Numbered from the stretch's first letter, positions 17,584 to 28,456 are shown. The stretch: 64,000 nt of DNA from Desulfobacteraceae bacterium (GCA_011389515.1 JAABUA010000007.1:1-64000), one strand, 5' to 3'. Program-made: numbers and translations. The notes: a model not told the origin generated them from the sequence alone.

Positions 17584-18822
17584 TCATATTTTGAATGTAG
17601 GCAATAGCGCCCCCCACCTTTCCATGGATTTTTCGACGATTCCCTGGAGCCATGCAGTGCCGGTATCCGCATCTGTTTTATTTATCCGTTGAATGGTTTT
17701 TACGTAGTCATTTTTTCCATGCAAATCGATTGCACGGTCAATGGATGCAACAAATGTTTCCCGCAGTGATGGATCATCTTGCAAGCCTTCGAAATCCGAT
17801 AGGATATTATCTGATAGCTGTTCCCTGTTTTCATGGAGCTGCCGTTTCTGGGTCAGCAACTTTTCCGATGCACTTATACCGGATATTTTTTCGTAGGCTT
17901 TGGCGGAATCCCCCATTTTTTCGGCATACCGCGTCAAGCGCAGCACCCGCTCGTGAAGAGCGGATCCAAGATTCGCCTTGAGCCCCGAGAAAAGTTCCTG
18001 CGGCATCTGCTGCGAGACAAACCGGGAGCGAACATGGGTGTACCAGCAGGAAAGAGCGGTTAGAGAAGCCATATAGTGCAGGTTTTTGTATACGACACTC
18101 CGGATATTCCGGTAAAAATCCTGGGAATATGCAATATTGCCGCTTTTGGAAGGCCCGCCGAAAAGGAGACGGTTTTCCCGAAGTTCATCTGTGCGGCAGA
18201 TGGTTCCGGCTGCAATCACCGTACCAAAAGCAAGCCTGGCAGGGCCCACAAGCCCCCCCTGCCCTCCAAGGAAAATCGGTTTCCGGTTGAGCATGACGCC
18301 GCCGGCCACGTCGCCAAGCAATGACGGGGTGACTTTGTCCTGCTGCGGCGTAAAGTTGAAGTGAATATAAGAACTGCCGACTTCACTGTGGTTTTTCGGT
18401 CCTGTCCCCCCGGACATAAGGCAGTCACAGAAATTGATCAGGCTGCCCAGGGTGACAAACGGGAACAGGATGGTTTGCTTTACCCCCACCTGGTGAGCGG
18501 CACTCGCATATTCCTCGAAAATGGTCCCTTCCCTGACGTGCGCCCCGGATCCCATGGATGCGCCTTTTAAAAAAACACCCTTTTTAAAAAAGCCGCCCTT
18601 CAGGGATACATCCGGTCCGATATAACAGTTTTCAACAGTGGCCGGCGCCTCGGCGCCGATGATCGCACCGCTGCAGATCAGCGTGTCTTTTCCGCGGATC
18701 CGTGATCCGGAATGAATGATAACCTCCGATGCAATCCTGTCCGGATCGACACTGTCGTCAATATATACCGTTTCCGGGGCGTAAATGGTGACACCTTTTT
18801 GAATCAACCGGGAATGGATCAT
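17584..18822 (-). CDS. Left-handed beta-helix protein related to the GlmU acetyltransferase region
   Basis: A 412-residue cytoplasmic protein. Residues about 20-230 show irregular hexapeptide repeats typical of left-handed beta-helix sugar acyl- or nucleotidyltransferases (VIIHSGSRIRGKDTLICSGA, IGPDVSLKGGFF, GSGAHVREGT). They are followed by NFTPQQDKVTPSLLGDVAGG and GGQGGLVGP. Residues about 240-412 are mostly helical and unfamiliar. No nucleotidyltransferase domain is present. Position before glmM suggests a role around UDP-GlcNAc or cell-envelope sugars, but a complete GlmU would have to lie elsewhere. The reaction is unknown. Confidence 0.6.
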   Translation of the reverse strand: MIHSRLIQKGVTIYAPETVYIDDSVDPDRIASEVIIHSGSRIRGKDTLICSGAIIGAEAPATVENCYIGPDVSLKGGFFKKGVFLKGASMGSGAHVREGTIFEEYASAAHQVGVKQTILFPFVTLGSLINFCDCLMSGGTGPKNHSEVGSSYIHFNFTPQQDKVTPSLLGDVAGGVMLNRKPIFLGGQGGLVGPARLAFGTVIAAGTICRTDELRENRLLFGGPSKSGNIAYSQDFYRNIRSVVYKNLHYMASLTALSCWYTHVRSRFVSQQMPQELFSGLKANLGSALHERVLRLTRYAEKMGDSAKAYEKISGISASEKLLTQKRQLHENREQLSDNILSDFEGLQDDPSLRETFVASIDRAIDLHGKNDYVKTIQRINKTDADTGTAWLQGIVEKSMERWGALLPTFKI

Positions 18823-18974
18823 TGAAACACCTGTTTGTCCGCACCGGCATTGTTGCCGGTTAGCGTTTGTATGGTAATTTTATACATATGACCGGTAAAA
18901 AATTGCATTTGGCTGTTTAGTATGCAAATATATCGTTTTTTTTTAACGATGTATTATAAAGAAAGTGACAAAAT

Positions 18975-19904
18975 ATGCAAACCAATAAACAATATAGATT
19001 GCTGACGAGAAGCGATCTGGACGGCCTTGTATGCGCTGTTCTGCTCAGGCATCTGGATTTGGTAGCGGATATTGTGCTCATCGATTCGCCGGGTTCCATG
19101 TCTGCTGGAGAAGTAGAAGTAAGACCGGATGATATAACCGCCAATCTGCCGTATGTTCCGGGCATCCACCTTTGTTTTGACCACCACGTGTCTGAAACGA
19201 TCCGGAATCGTCCTGCTTCGGGCTACATCATCGATCCGGATGCGCCGTCGGCGGCAAGGGTGGTGTATGAATACTATGGCGGCAATAATACGTTTCCTGT
19301 TTTTTTCGATGACATCATGATAGCCGTTGATAAAGCCGATTCCGGTGATTTTACCACCGATGAAATTCTTCGTCCATCCGAATGGCCGCTTTTGAATTTT
19401 TTGGTGGATACGCGCACCCGTATCGAGGAATGGGGTAACTTTACTATCGACGAAGCTGCTTTCAAGCGCCAGCTGATCGACCGGATGAGGAAACATCCCA
19501 TCCGTGACATCATGGAAACGCCGGACGTACGGCAGCGTGCGGATGTTTATTTTGAATATGAAAAAAAGTACAAAGAGCAGCTGGCCGCAACCGTTCACAT
19601 TAAAGGCAATATAGCGGTTTTTGATCTGCGGCAGATCGCCCGGATTTATCCCGGCAATCGTTTCATTATTTATGCGCTGTATCCTGAATGCAATCTGTCC
19701 ATACAGATCAAGCAGGAAAAGGAAAACAACATCACCACGTTTTCGGTTGGAAAATCAATTATCAACAAAACGTCCACAGTCAATATCGGAGAGTTGATGT
19801 ATTCATACGGTGGAGGGGGACACCGGGCTGCCGGCGCATGCCATGTTGATAATGATGCGGCGGACCGGGTATTTGAAGAGATTGTAAAAAAACTGACGGC
19901 ATAA
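18975..19904 (+). CDS. DHH-family phosphoesterase
   Basis: A 309-residue protein of the DHH/DHHA1 superfamily (RecJ, NrnA, exopolyphosphatase relatives). N-terminal TRSDLDGLVCAVLL supplies one metal Asp, FDHHVS is the DHH motif and the end has GGGGHRAAGACHV, the DHHA1 substrate-binding loop. Substrates in the family range from nanoRNA and cyclic dinucleotides to polyphosphate, and none can be chosen here. The gene lies 10 bp before pgi, probably in the same transcript. Confidence 0.8.
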   Translation: MQTNKQYRLLTRSDLDGLVCAVLLRHLDLVADIVLIDSPGSMSAGEVEVRPDDITANLPYVPGIHLCFDHHVSETIRNRPASGYIIDPDAPSAARVVYEYYGGNNTFPVFFDDIMIAVDKADSGDFTTDEILRPSEWPLLNFLVDTRTRIEEWGNFTIDEAAFKRQLIDRMRKHPIRDIMETPDVRQRADVYFEYEKKYKEQLAATVHIKGNIAVFDLRQIARIYPGNRFIIYALYPECNLSIQIKQEKENNITTFSVGKSIINKTSTVNIGELMYSYGGGGHRAAGACHVDNDAADRVFEEIVKKLTA

Positions 19905-19914
19905 GGGAGGCATT

Positions 19915-21537
19915 ATGACAAATCGATCTGTTGATTCAGACGCATGGCAGCAGCTGAAAAACCAAGCAAAGAGAATGAACGCGCCTGACAATCACCTGTC
20001 ATTTTTGATTGCCCGAGAAAACCGTTTTGCCGATTTTGCCGTCCGGGGCGGCGGCATTTTGTATGATTACAGCCGCCAGAGAGTGGACCGGGAGGTCATG
20101 GCCTCTCTCGTAACACTGGCAGAGGAGAGAAACATACAGCAGCAATTTTTTGATATGGTCCGGGGAGGCATCGTTAATGCGACCGAAAACCGGGCAGCCC
20201 TGCATACGGCTGCGCGCGATTTTTCAGGACAAAACATGGAGGTCAACGGCGTTGATATTGCCGCCGAAATCCGGCGGGTCCGCAAGGAAATGGACGCGTT
20301 CGCCCAAAAGGTGCATTCAGGGGATCTGAAGGGTACAACCGGAAAGCCATTCAGACATGTTGTGGTAATCGGCATCGGCGGGTCATATCTGGGAACGGAA
20401 TTTGTCGCAAAAGCCCTTGAAGGACTTGCCGATAAAAATATTTCCCTTCATTTTCTGCCCAATGTAGACATCGACTGTTTTGGCGGCATTGCCGAAAAAA
20501 TTGACCCGGAAACCACCCTCTGGCTGGTTATTTCCAAAAGCTACACCACCACGGAAACCATGGCCAATGCAAGACAGGCGGAATCCTTTATGCAGCGCCA
20601 TAACCTAAACCCCAAAGATCATATCGCAACGGTCACGGCAAAGGGAAGCCCCGGGGATGATCCGGACAACCCGGTTCTTGCGGCATTTCACATATTCGAT
20701 GTCATCGGGGGAAGGTTCAGCGTCACATCGGCCGTGGGCGGGGTTCCGCTGAGTTTGTATCTGGGGTATGACCGGTTTGAAAGATTTCTGAAAGGCGCCG
20801 AAGAAATGGACAGGCACGCAATGAGCGCTGCCCCGCAAAACAATGCCCCGTTGATCGCAGCAATGATTTCCGTCTGGAACAACAATTTTTTAGGATACGA
20901 AGCCAATGCCGTGATCCCTTATTCCACCCCCCTTTCCAAACTGCCCGCCCATATTCAGCAGCTCTACATGGAAAGCAACGGCAAGCGTGTTACCACGGAG
21001 GGCAAAACCCTTCAAACGGAAACCGGCATGATCGTATTTGGCGAACCGGGAACAAACGCGCAGCATTCTTTCTTTCAACTGGCGCACCAAGGGCGTCCTT
21101 TCCCCATCGATTTTATCGGTGTAACAAGGCCCCATTATGATAAGTATGCGCAAAAATCAAAGGGGGTCACCAATCACCAGGAGCTGTGGGCGAATCTGCT
21201 GGCCCAGCCGCAGGCATTGGCAACCGGAAAAAGCGATCCGGACAACCCCGAAAAGCAGTTTCCCGGCAATCGTCCATCCTCAACCGTGTTGATTAAGGAT
21301 CTTTGCCCTGAAAATATCGGTCGCCTGCTCGCCTTTTATGAAGCAAAAACCGTTTTTGAGGCGTTTGTCTGGGGAATCAATCCCTTTGATCAGTTCGGTG
21401 TTGAACTGGGCAAGACCATGGCCGGGAAAATCCGCACAAACATGGCAAAAAGAAACGAAGATCCCCAATTCCCGGCAGAGGGCATAGGGGAGATTGAGCG
21501 CGCATACCTTGACATTCTTTCAAAAGGGGAATGGTAA
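19915..21537 (+). CDS. pgi: Glucose-6-phosphate isomerase
   Basis: A 540-residue enzyme interconverting glucose-6-phosphate and fructose-6-phosphate. GGGAGG lies just before the ATG. Family features are VVIGIGGSYLGTEF, LWLVISKSYTTTETM, VTSAVGGVPLSLYLG and GTNAQHSFFQLAHQG, with the C-terminal FDQFGVELGK. It converges on fabH with only 19 bp between the stops. Confidence 0.95.
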   Translation: MTNRSVDSDAWQQLKNQAKRMNAPDNHLSFLIARENRFADFAVRGGGILYDYSRQRVDREVMASLVTLAEERNIQQQFFDMVRGGIVNATENRAALHTAARDFSGQNMEVNGVDIAAEIRRVRKEMDAFAQKVHSGDLKGTTGKPFRHVVVIGIGGSYLGTEFVAKALEGLADKNISLHFLPNVDIDCFGGIAEKIDPETTLWLVISKSYTTTETMANARQAESFMQRHNLNPKDHIATVTAKGSPGDDPDNPVLAAFHIFDVIGGRFSVTSAVGGVPLSLYLGYDRFERFLKGAEEMDRHAMSAAPQNNAPLIAAMISVWNNNFLGYEANAVIPYSTPLSKLPAHIQQLYMESNGKRVTTEGKTLQTETGMIVFGEPGTNAQHSFFQLAHQGRPFPIDFIGVTRPHYDKYAQKSKGVTNHQELWANLLAQPQALATGKSDPDNPEKQFPGNRPSSTVLIKDLCPENIGRLLAFYEAKTVFEAFVWGINPFDQFGVELGKTMAGKIRTNMAKRNEDPQFPAEGIGEIERAYLDILSKGEW

Positions 21538-21556
21538 GCGCCGCTCAATCCATCCG

Positions 21557-22561
21557 TTACAGTTGGTAAATCATGGCGCCCCACGTGAGGCCGGCGCCGA
21601 GAGCAGCGAAAAGAACATTGCTTCCCTTCCCGATAAGGCCCATTTCAATTGCCTCATCCAGCGCAATGGGAATGCTGCCCGCGGTGGTATTGCCATATCG
21701 CTGAATGTTGTGGAACATCTTTTTTTCATCGATCTTCATGGACTGCTGAAACGCCTGGTTAATCCGAAGGTTTGCCTGATGGGGAATGACCAGGTCGATA
21801 TCATCGATCCCAAGCCCTGCCTGTTCAAGGACGACCTTTGATACCTGCGGCAGTCGGGTAATGGCCAGTTTAAATACATTGCGCCCATCCATCGAGGGAT
21901 AATGCCTGCCTTCTTCCATCATTCGGGCATCCAGGCGGGGATTGAGGCGGGATGCCGGAGCCTCCACCATGAGCGCATCAGCATATTTGCCCTGGGAGTG
22001 GACAGAACATGCCAAAAGACCGCTTTTTTCGCTTGTTTCTGTCCCTTCAAGGCAGATTGCGCCTGCGCCGTCGCCAAAAATAACCGTCACATCCCTGCCC
22101 TTGGTGGAACGATCCAGACCGGTGGAATGCACTTCAGAACCAACAAAAAGCACCTTGTTTGCATACCCGCTTTTTATATACGCATCGGCTGTCATCATTC
22201 CGTAGAGAAAACCCGTACACTGCTGTCGTATATCCAGTGCAGGCGTGTCTTTCAAACCAAGCTTGTGCTGGAGGAGGCAGCCGGACCCGGGGAAAAAAAT
22301 ATCCGGGCTCAATGTTGCAAATATGATCATGTCAAGGTCTTCAGGCGTCCAGCCCGCCCGATCCAGCGCTATTTTTGTTGCCTCCAGGCCGAGATCGGAG
22401 GCCCCGACGCCTCCTTCTTCGGGAACCCACCTTCGTTCCTGGATGCCGGTTCTCTGCTGAATCCATTCATCGGTAGTATCCATCCACTGTGCCAGGTCAT
22501 TGTTGGTGACGACTCTTTCCGGAAGATAACGCCCGGTTGACCTGATAATCGACTGTTTCAT
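21557..22561 (-). CDS. fabH: Beta-ketoacyl-ACP synthase III
   Basis: A 334-residue thiolase-fold enzyme starting fatty acid synthesis by condensing acetyl-CoA with malonyl-ACP. AGGAG precedes the ATG at 22561; a longer frame reads into a repeat and is rejected. Catalytic triad: C115 (IRQQCTGFLYG), H261 (VIPHQANLRI) and N291 (YGNTTAGSIP). There are no other fab genes beside it, so a specialised KAS III such as branched or secondary-metabolite priming cannot be excluded. Repeat element C1 occupies its upstream region. Confidence 0.88.
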   Translation of the reverse strand: MKQSIIRSTGRYLPERVVTNNDLAQWMDTTDEWIQQRTGIQERRWVPEEGGVGASDLGLEATKIALDRAGWTPEDLDMIIFATLSPDIFFPGSGCLLQHKLGLKDTPALDIRQQCTGFLYGMMTADAYIKSGYANKVLFVGSEVHSTGLDRSTKGRDVTVIFGDGAGAICLEGTETSEKSGLLACSVHSQGKYADALMVEAPASRLNPRLDARMMEEGRHYPSMDGRNVFKLAITRLPQVSKVVLEQAGLGIDDIDLVIPHQANLRINQAFQQSMKIDEKKMFHNIQRYGNTTAGSIPIALDEAIEMGLIGKGSNVLFAALGAGLTWGAMIYQL

Positions 22562-22589
22562 AAAAAGCTCCTGGTTGATATATGTATCA

Positions 22590-22722
22590 GAACCCATCTT
22601 AAAATTCGGATTTCGGTTCAAGATCGCGGCGGCGTCTTGTTTCAAACCGCAGACATACTCGAGTATTTCGAGGATTTGAAATAAGACGCCAACAAAGATA
22701 TTGGGCCGAAAGACAATTTCTA
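22590..22722 (-). repeat. Family C hairpin repeat, full copy C1
   Basis: A 16-bp arm GGCGTCTTGTTTCAAA (22631-22646) pairs with TTTGAAATAAGACGCC (22675-22690), with one or two mismatches and an internal ACTCGAGT palindrome in the loop. Flanks AACCCATCTTAAAATTCGGA and CCAACAAAGATATTGGGCCG recur at 88-114 (inverted) and 58863-58897. It lies between the cold-shock gene and fabH. Confidence 0.75.
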
Positions 22723-22816
22723 TAGGCGTAACAATACTGTAAGGTCAAAGGTAACGGCTGTCGACCCAATCACATGCGGCAAATAAGTGTGTTAAAGACC
22801 CGCTACTGCTCTTTCG

Positions 22817-23032
22817 TCAGGACTCGACGGTTTCCATTCTGGACACATTCTTTGCTACGGGTCCGCGCTGGCTTTCTTCGATTTCGAACGATACAGGCTC
22901 ACCCTCAGAGAGTGTTTTAAACCCCTGCTGGTTGATGGACGAATAATGGACGAAGATTTCCCGCCCTTCCTCCTGTCGGATAAATCCATACCCCTTTTTG
23001 TCGTTAAACCATTTTACTGTTCCATTTGCCAA
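22817..23032 (-). CDS. Cold-shock domain protein (CspA family)
   Basis: A 71-residue OB-fold nucleic-acid chaperone. RNP1 (KGYGFIRQ) and RNP2 (EIFVHYSSI) are intact. The start codon is TTG at 23032, set by a perfect AAAGGAGG seven bases upstream, and the protein then reads [14 protein letters not shown]. It lies 35 bp downstream of the PpiC gene on the same strand, too close for the long leader of the E. coli cspA type, so constitutive expression with ppiC or from a promoter inside it is likely. Confidence 0.93.
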   Translation of the reverse strand: MANGTVKWFNDKKGYGFIRQEEGREIFVHYSSINQQGFKTLSEGEPVSFEIEESQRGPVAKNVSRMETVES

Positions 23033-23067
23033 GGCTGAACCTCCTTTTGCTTAAGACATTCTGTATA

Positions 23068-24069
23068 TTATTTCCCTTCTGTTTCGGCGCCAGGCATCAT
23101 GATTTCAACAGGATACGTTTGTTTCAACGATTCGATGTACGGCTGCAGCCGGCTTGCCACCTCCTGCCGCCGGATTTCTTTTGCAATGTCATCTTTCACC
23201 GCTTCAAGGGGTTTTGTTTCTTCTTTTTGATACGCTTCGAGTTTGATGATGTGATATCCAAAACGGGTTTCAACAATGTCGCTGATTTCACCGATTTCAA
23301 GATCAAATGCGGCGTTTTCAAATGCATCCACCATCTGCCCGCGGCTGAAATATCCCAGATCCCCGCCGTTTTGTCCGCTCGGACACTGGGAGTGTTTTTC
23401 CGCGAGTTTTTGAAAATCGCCCCCTTCCTGGATTTCTTTTCTGATCTCTTCGATTTTTTCCTTGCCGCCGGATTCGTCTGTGACAAGGATGTGGCTTGCT
23501 TTTATCCGCTCCGGAATTCTGTAATTTTCAATCCCGGCATCATAAAAGGATTTCATCTGCTCGTCGGAAACCGCTACTTTGGATGCCAGTTCCTGCTCAA
23601 TCAGCGCTTCAATGGTCATATTGCTGCGGATTTCATGTTTCAGAAAATCAAGGGTGTAGCCCATTTCCTGTATTCTTTTTTCAAATGTGGGTGCATCCGG
23701 AAAACCACTTCTGATGGTATCGATCTCCTCTTCCACCGCAGCAGCGTCAATCTCGATGCCTTTGGCTTCGCTCTCCTGCAAAAGGAGCTCTTTTTCGATA
23801 AGGGAATCGAGGATGATTTTCTTCAGTTCTTCGAGTTGACCTTCTTCGAGGTGGAAACCCATTTCGTCGTAACTGTTTTTGACCATATCCACGTTCAGCT
23901 GGAACTCTTCCGTGGGAATTTTTTTGTTGTTGACGACAGCGACGTATTCAAGGGCATCCGTGTCTCCGGAAGCGGCAAGGGAAGCAGTGGCAATAAAGAC
24001 AGCAATACATGCGATAAGCAAAAAAAACGGTAGTGTTTTACTGTTTTTGAAAAATGATTTGGTATGCAA
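23068..24069 (-). CDS. PpiC/SurA-type periplasmic peptidyl-prolyl isomerase
   Basis: A 333-residue exported folding factor. The start is TTG at 24069 behind AAGGAG with an 8-base spacing, and residues about 10-33 form a signal sequence ending ATASLAA. Residues 45-175 are a SurA-N-like helical chaperone region, and 190-290 a parvulin domain with IKASHILVTD, GGDLGYFSRGQMV, AFDLEIGEISDIVETRFGYHIIKL. A helical C-terminus follows. It is likely to assist outer-membrane or secreted protein folding. Confidence 0.88.
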   Translation of the reverse strand: MHTKSFFKNSKTLPFFLLIACIAVFIATASLAASGDTDALEYVAVVNNKKIPTEEFQLNVDMVKNSYDEMGFHLEEGQLEELKKIILDSLIEKELLLQESEAKGIEIDAAAVEEEIDTIRSGFPDAPTFEKRIQEMGYTLDFLKHEIRSNMTIEALIEQELASKVAVSDEQMKSFYDAGIENYRIPERIKASHILVTDESGGKEKIEEIRKEIQEGGDFQKLAEKHSQCPSGQNGGDLGYFSRGQMVDAFENAAFDLEIGEISDIVETRFGYHIIKLEAYQKEETKPLEAVKDDIAKEIRRQEVASRLQPYIESLKQTYPVEIMMPGAETEGK

Positions 24070-24303
24070 GCGAGATTCTCCTTGGACAATGCCGATGATG
24101 ATTGTCACGTGTAAAAAAAGGGTTTTTTATGATCCGGACCGATGGAGCAGTTGGATGCGTCAGATTTTTCTGTGTAATGGAAGGGTAAAATGATGAATAA
24201 AGCAAGATATAAACTCTTTTTACAGGTAAAGCTGTTGCTGATTTACTATCCCTTGCACAATGCGTATGTAATAAAAAAATAAACACGGATTATCAAGTTT
24301 TTT

Positions 24304-24711
24304 TTACAAATATTCCCGGTCAAGAATCTTTTCGCCTTCTTCGATGGTGGTCACGTTGGGTGCATGATAGCCCACTTCATATGATACGTTGTCAAATTGA
24401 AAATGAGCCATGGCCCCCATGGGACGGCGCACCCGGACCACTTTCGACATTCCGGCATCGATCAGGGACTGCTGTGTCTCCCGGATATACTTTTCAAAGA
24501 TGCCGCTTACGGGATCGTATTTGCGAAGGTCGGTCAGGCAGGTGAATCCTTTTTTCAGTTTTTTGGACTCTGACTTAACTTGCTTTACGATCTTCTTCAT
24601 TTCCGCTTCATCTTCGATAGGGCCGAACATCAGATAAAGCCGGTTTTTTTCCGTATCGATTTTTATTTCGTACATTTCGTTTCCGTAGCTGAAATTTTTG
24701 TTTTTGAGCAT
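24304..24711 (-). CDS. Hypothetical protein, STAS/SpoIIAA-like
   Basis: A 135-residue cytoplasmic protein. The start at 24711 has AAGGA about nine bases upstream; an ATG three codons earlier is too close to it. The pattern MYEIKIDTEKNRLYLMFGPI then a helix, then FTCLTDLRKYDPVSG resembles the SpoIIAA/STAS-like fold used in sensing or regulatory proteins, but no diagnostic residue confirms it. It stands alone between ppiC and tRNA-Pro. Confidence 0.55.
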   Translation of the reverse strand: MLKNKNFSYGNEMYEIKIDTEKNRLYLMFGPIEDEAEMKKIVKQVKSESKKLKKGFTCLTDLRKYDPVSGIFEKYIRETQQSLIDAGMSKVVRVRRPMGAMAHFQFDNVSYEVGYHAPNVTTIEEGEKILDREYL

Positions 24712-24902
24712 TGCATACATCCTTGATCATTGTTTATGGCAAAAAACACGATTTCTGTCAATTAATTTAGAACCCATATCTTTGGTTTTCATCTATGTGC
24801 AAAAGGGTGCGCATGAAGAAGTGTCATGCAGTAAAGAATAAACGGAGGGGCAAAGAAAACGGTGAGGATAAGGGAATGGATTGGTTTCGGGCATCTTCCA
24901 AA

Positions 24903-24979
24903 TGGTCGGGACGGCAGGATTTGAACCTGCGACCCCAGCGTCCCGAACGCTGTGCTCTACCAGACTGAGCCACGTCCCG
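24903..24979 (-). tRNA. tRNA-Pro (CGG)
   Basis: A 77-nt tRNA with encoded CCA. Acceptor arms CGGGACG / CGTCCCG pair fully; the anticodon stem CAGCG/CGCTG encloses loop TTCGGGA, so the anticodon is CGG. The T loop is GGTTCAAATCC. A consensus promoter lies just upstream. Confidence 0.95.
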
Positions 24980-24992
24980 ACATTTGAGGAGA

Positions 24993-25021
24993 TTTGTATG
25001 TAAGTCTGATTTGATTGTCAA
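24993..25021 (-). promoter_or_regulatory. Promoter of tRNA-Pro
   Basis: On the minus strand TTGACA (25021-25016), 17-bp spacer, TACAAA (24998-24993), ending 13 bp before the tRNA 5' end. The -35 is perfect and the -10 matches four of six. Confidence 0.7.
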
Positions 25022-25076
25022 TCAAAAATTATGGCAATACCTGTATTTTTTTATAAGCGGCGGTTTTATCCAAAGC

Positions 25077-26405
<1,329 letters not shown>

Positions 26406-26867
26406 TCATCCGGTTTTTCGTTTTGTCCGGAAAAAATCCACCATAAGCTGTCTGCATTCGTCTTCACAAATGCCGCTTGAAATTTCAATACAATGGTTGA
26501 ACAGCCCTTTTTGCGAAAAATCGAAAAGCGATCCTGCTGCGCCCCATTTGGGGTCATGAACGCCGAAAACCACGCGTTGCAAGCGGGCATGAACCGCTGC
26601 ACCCATGCACATGGCACAAGGTTCGACCGTAGCATAGAGGGTCATATTTAACAAGCGATAGTTTCCCAGGCGGTCTGCTGCCTGACGAATGGCCAGTATT
26701 TCCGCATGCGCGGTCGGATCGCACATGCCAATCGTCTGGTTGAAGGATTGTGCAAGAATCGTCCCGTTTTGATCGACAAGAACCGCCCCGACAGGCACCT
26801 CCCCTTGATTTTCGGCGAGATGGGCCATTGAAACGGCCTGCTTCATGTAAAAGTCGTCGGTTTTCAT
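26406..26867 (-). CDS. tadA: tRNA-specific adenosine deaminase
   Basis: A 153-residue zinc deaminase that converts A34 to inosine in tRNA-Arg(ACG). The cytidine-deaminase-fold motif HAE (54-56, catalytic E56) and P-C84-A-M-C87 bind zinc. It starts 9 bp after the upstream reductase gene on the same strand. Its substrate tRNA-Arg(ACG) is encoded 1.6 kb away at 28457. Confidence 0.92.
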   Translation of the reverse strand: MKTDDFYMKQAVSMAHLAENQGEVPVGAVLVDQNGTILAQSFNQTIGMCDPTAHAEILAIRQAADRLGNYRLLNMTLYATVEPCAMCMGAAVHARLQRVVFGVHDPKWGAAGSLFDFSQKGLFNHCIEISSGICEDECRQLMVDFFRTKRKTG

Positions 26868-26876
26868 TGCAAAATA

Positions 26877-28187
26877 CTATTTCCGCATCATCCCGGCAAC
26901 CTTTTTAGGGTTTTTTGCGAGCGTCTCATGCTTTTTCAGGCGTTCAAAATCGATCATGCCCCCCCACCCGGTTTCCAGCGTATCTGCCAGTATTTTTCTG
27001 AAATACCCTCTTTCGACAATGTTTCCCGCATCATCCCGGATTTCGTGCAGTGCGGGTGCCGGACCGCAATCAGTATATTTTTCAATCAGCGCCGTGCTTT
27101 TTTCATTTTCAAACACCTTGTGTCCGGTGATATAGGGAAAATACCCTTCCAAAAGTTGGATGCCCTTGATGATCTTGCGGTAGCGCCGCATGCCCGTTGT
27201 AAAATAGAGGCTGGTGTACCATGCTTTTTGTATCTGGATCATGGAGAGAAAAAGCCAGCGCGGCACAAAACGGATTCGGGGGATGACGTGGCCCGGGACC
27301 GGATCGTTTGCCGTATAATAATGATAGCCGAGATCATGCATGTATCGGATTGTAGCGCCGCGCGACCCCATGGAAAGGCGCAAGGTTCCCTGGTGAAAGG
27401 CATCTTTTGCCATGATGTCTGAAATCACCGCCGCCACCCAATCCACCGGTACGATGTCCGGGCGGTTGTCGGGCGCTGTCAGAAAAGGCAGCTTTCCCAG
27501 ATACCCCAGCATCATGATCACATAATGCAGGTTATAGGCCCTTGTCCTTCCCGTACCGGCAGCGCCGCCGATGATTGTCGGCTCAAAAATGACGATGCGA
27601 TCAGAAAACCGCCTGATTTTCTCCAGAAGAAACATTTTGGCCTCGGCCTTGGTTTGCGCATAGGTGTTATCCGGTTTTCCCGGGTTGAAATCCGGATAGT
27701 CCTCCGGGATCGGTTTCTTGTATATGCCGTATGCATATCCCGTGGAAATATAATAGAGCGTGGCGGGTGACTGGCCGGATGCACGACGTTTTTCCTTTAT
27801 TTCATCAAACAGATCATACATTTTTCTGGTGAAATCAACGTTTGAAATTTTGATGTTCTCATAGGGCTGATCAAAGCGTACATCTGCTGCACCGTGAAGG
27901 ATTTTATCAACGTTTTGTATCAATTCCCGGTACATGGATGGATCGATGCCCATGCTATCCTTTTCCACATCGATTTCAACCGTTTTTGACCGCTTTGCAA
28001 GCAATTCTATACGCGACGCGCTCAGATCGAGTGAATGGATGACCGCTTCGAATCGTGCATGAATGTCTGTATCCTTTTTCCCGCGACGGATGGCGAAATA
28101 GAAAAAAGGATCCGCATCCTTTTTTATCAATTCTTCAATGATGATGGGCACAACAGTTCCGGTGATACCTGTGACAAAATAATTCAT
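26877..28187 (-). CDS. SDR-type reductase resembling fatty acyl-CoA reductases
   Basis: A 436-residue NAD(P)-dependent extended-SDR protein. The nucleotide-binding motif is TGITGTVV (6-13), the catalytic pair Y176-x-x-x-K180 (YAQTK), with STGYAYG upstream and FEPTIIGG downstream as in the male-sterility/NAD-binding-4 group. Residues about 300-436 are a helical C-terminal region with VPRWLFLSMIQIQKAWY. This suggests reduction of an acyl-CoA or acyl thioester, but a sugar epimerase-like role is not excluded. It lies just upstream of tadA without an obvious functional link. Confidence 0.65.
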   Translation of the reverse strand: MNYFVTGITGTVVPIIIEELIKKDADPFFYFAIRRGKKDTDIHARFEAVIHSLDLSASRIELLAKRSKTVEIDVEKDSMGIDPSMYRELIQNVDKILHGAADVRFDQPYENIKISNVDFTRKMYDLFDEIKEKRRASGQSPATLYYISTGYAYGIYKKPIPEDYPDFNPGKPDNTYAQTKAEAKMFLLEKIRRFSDRIVIFEPTIIGGAAGTGRTRAYNLHYVIMMLGYLGKLPFLTAPDNRPDIVPVDWVAAVISDIMAKDAFHQGTLRLSMGSRGATIRYMHDLGYHYYTANDPVPGHVIPRIRFVPRWLFLSMIQIQKAWYTSLYFTTGMRRYRKIIKGIQLLEGYFPYITGHKVFENEKSTALIEKYTDCGPAPALHEIRDDAGNIVERGYFRKILADTLETGWGGMIDFERLKKHETLAKNPKKVAGMMRK

Positions 28188-28410
28188 GGGGAGCCTCTTT
28201 TGCGCAAGACGGGTTTACATGGCCGGTTGCAATTGGATAAAGAGTATTTGTCTGCAAGGCAGAAAAATCCAGATAATACGCTCTCTATAGCTGAAAAGTG
28301 GCATGATTGCAGCGGTATGTCAAGCTGCAAAAAAAGCAGCTGCGGGAACCGACGCCCTGCCTTGAGATATATCCCGATACCTGCACGCAGGATTATCCCT
28401 AAAGTTACTA

Positions 28411-28439
28411 TTGACACCCTAATCCGCTTAGCGTATATA
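28411..28439 (+). promoter_or_regulatory. Promoter of tRNA-Arg
   Basis: TTGACA at 28411-28416, 17-bp spacer, TATATA at 28434-28439, 17 bp before the tRNA. Near consensus. The rest of the 28188-28456 intergenic region shows no supported gene. Confidence 0.8.
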
Positions 28440-28456
28440 AGGCAAAAATTTTACAT

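Noticed and set aside
18954-19598. Minus-strand open frame opposite the DHH gene
   Set aside because: The plus strand encodes a family-matched DHH protein; the opposite frame has no domain.
23026-24033. Long plus-strand open frame opposite the PpiC gene
   Set aside because: Phe/Cys-rich translation typical of an antisense shadow; the PpiC reading frame is clearly the coding one.
28184-28417. 77-residue minus-strand frame upstream of the reductase gene
   Set aside because: No ribosome site or domain; the region carries the tRNA-Arg promoter on the other strand.
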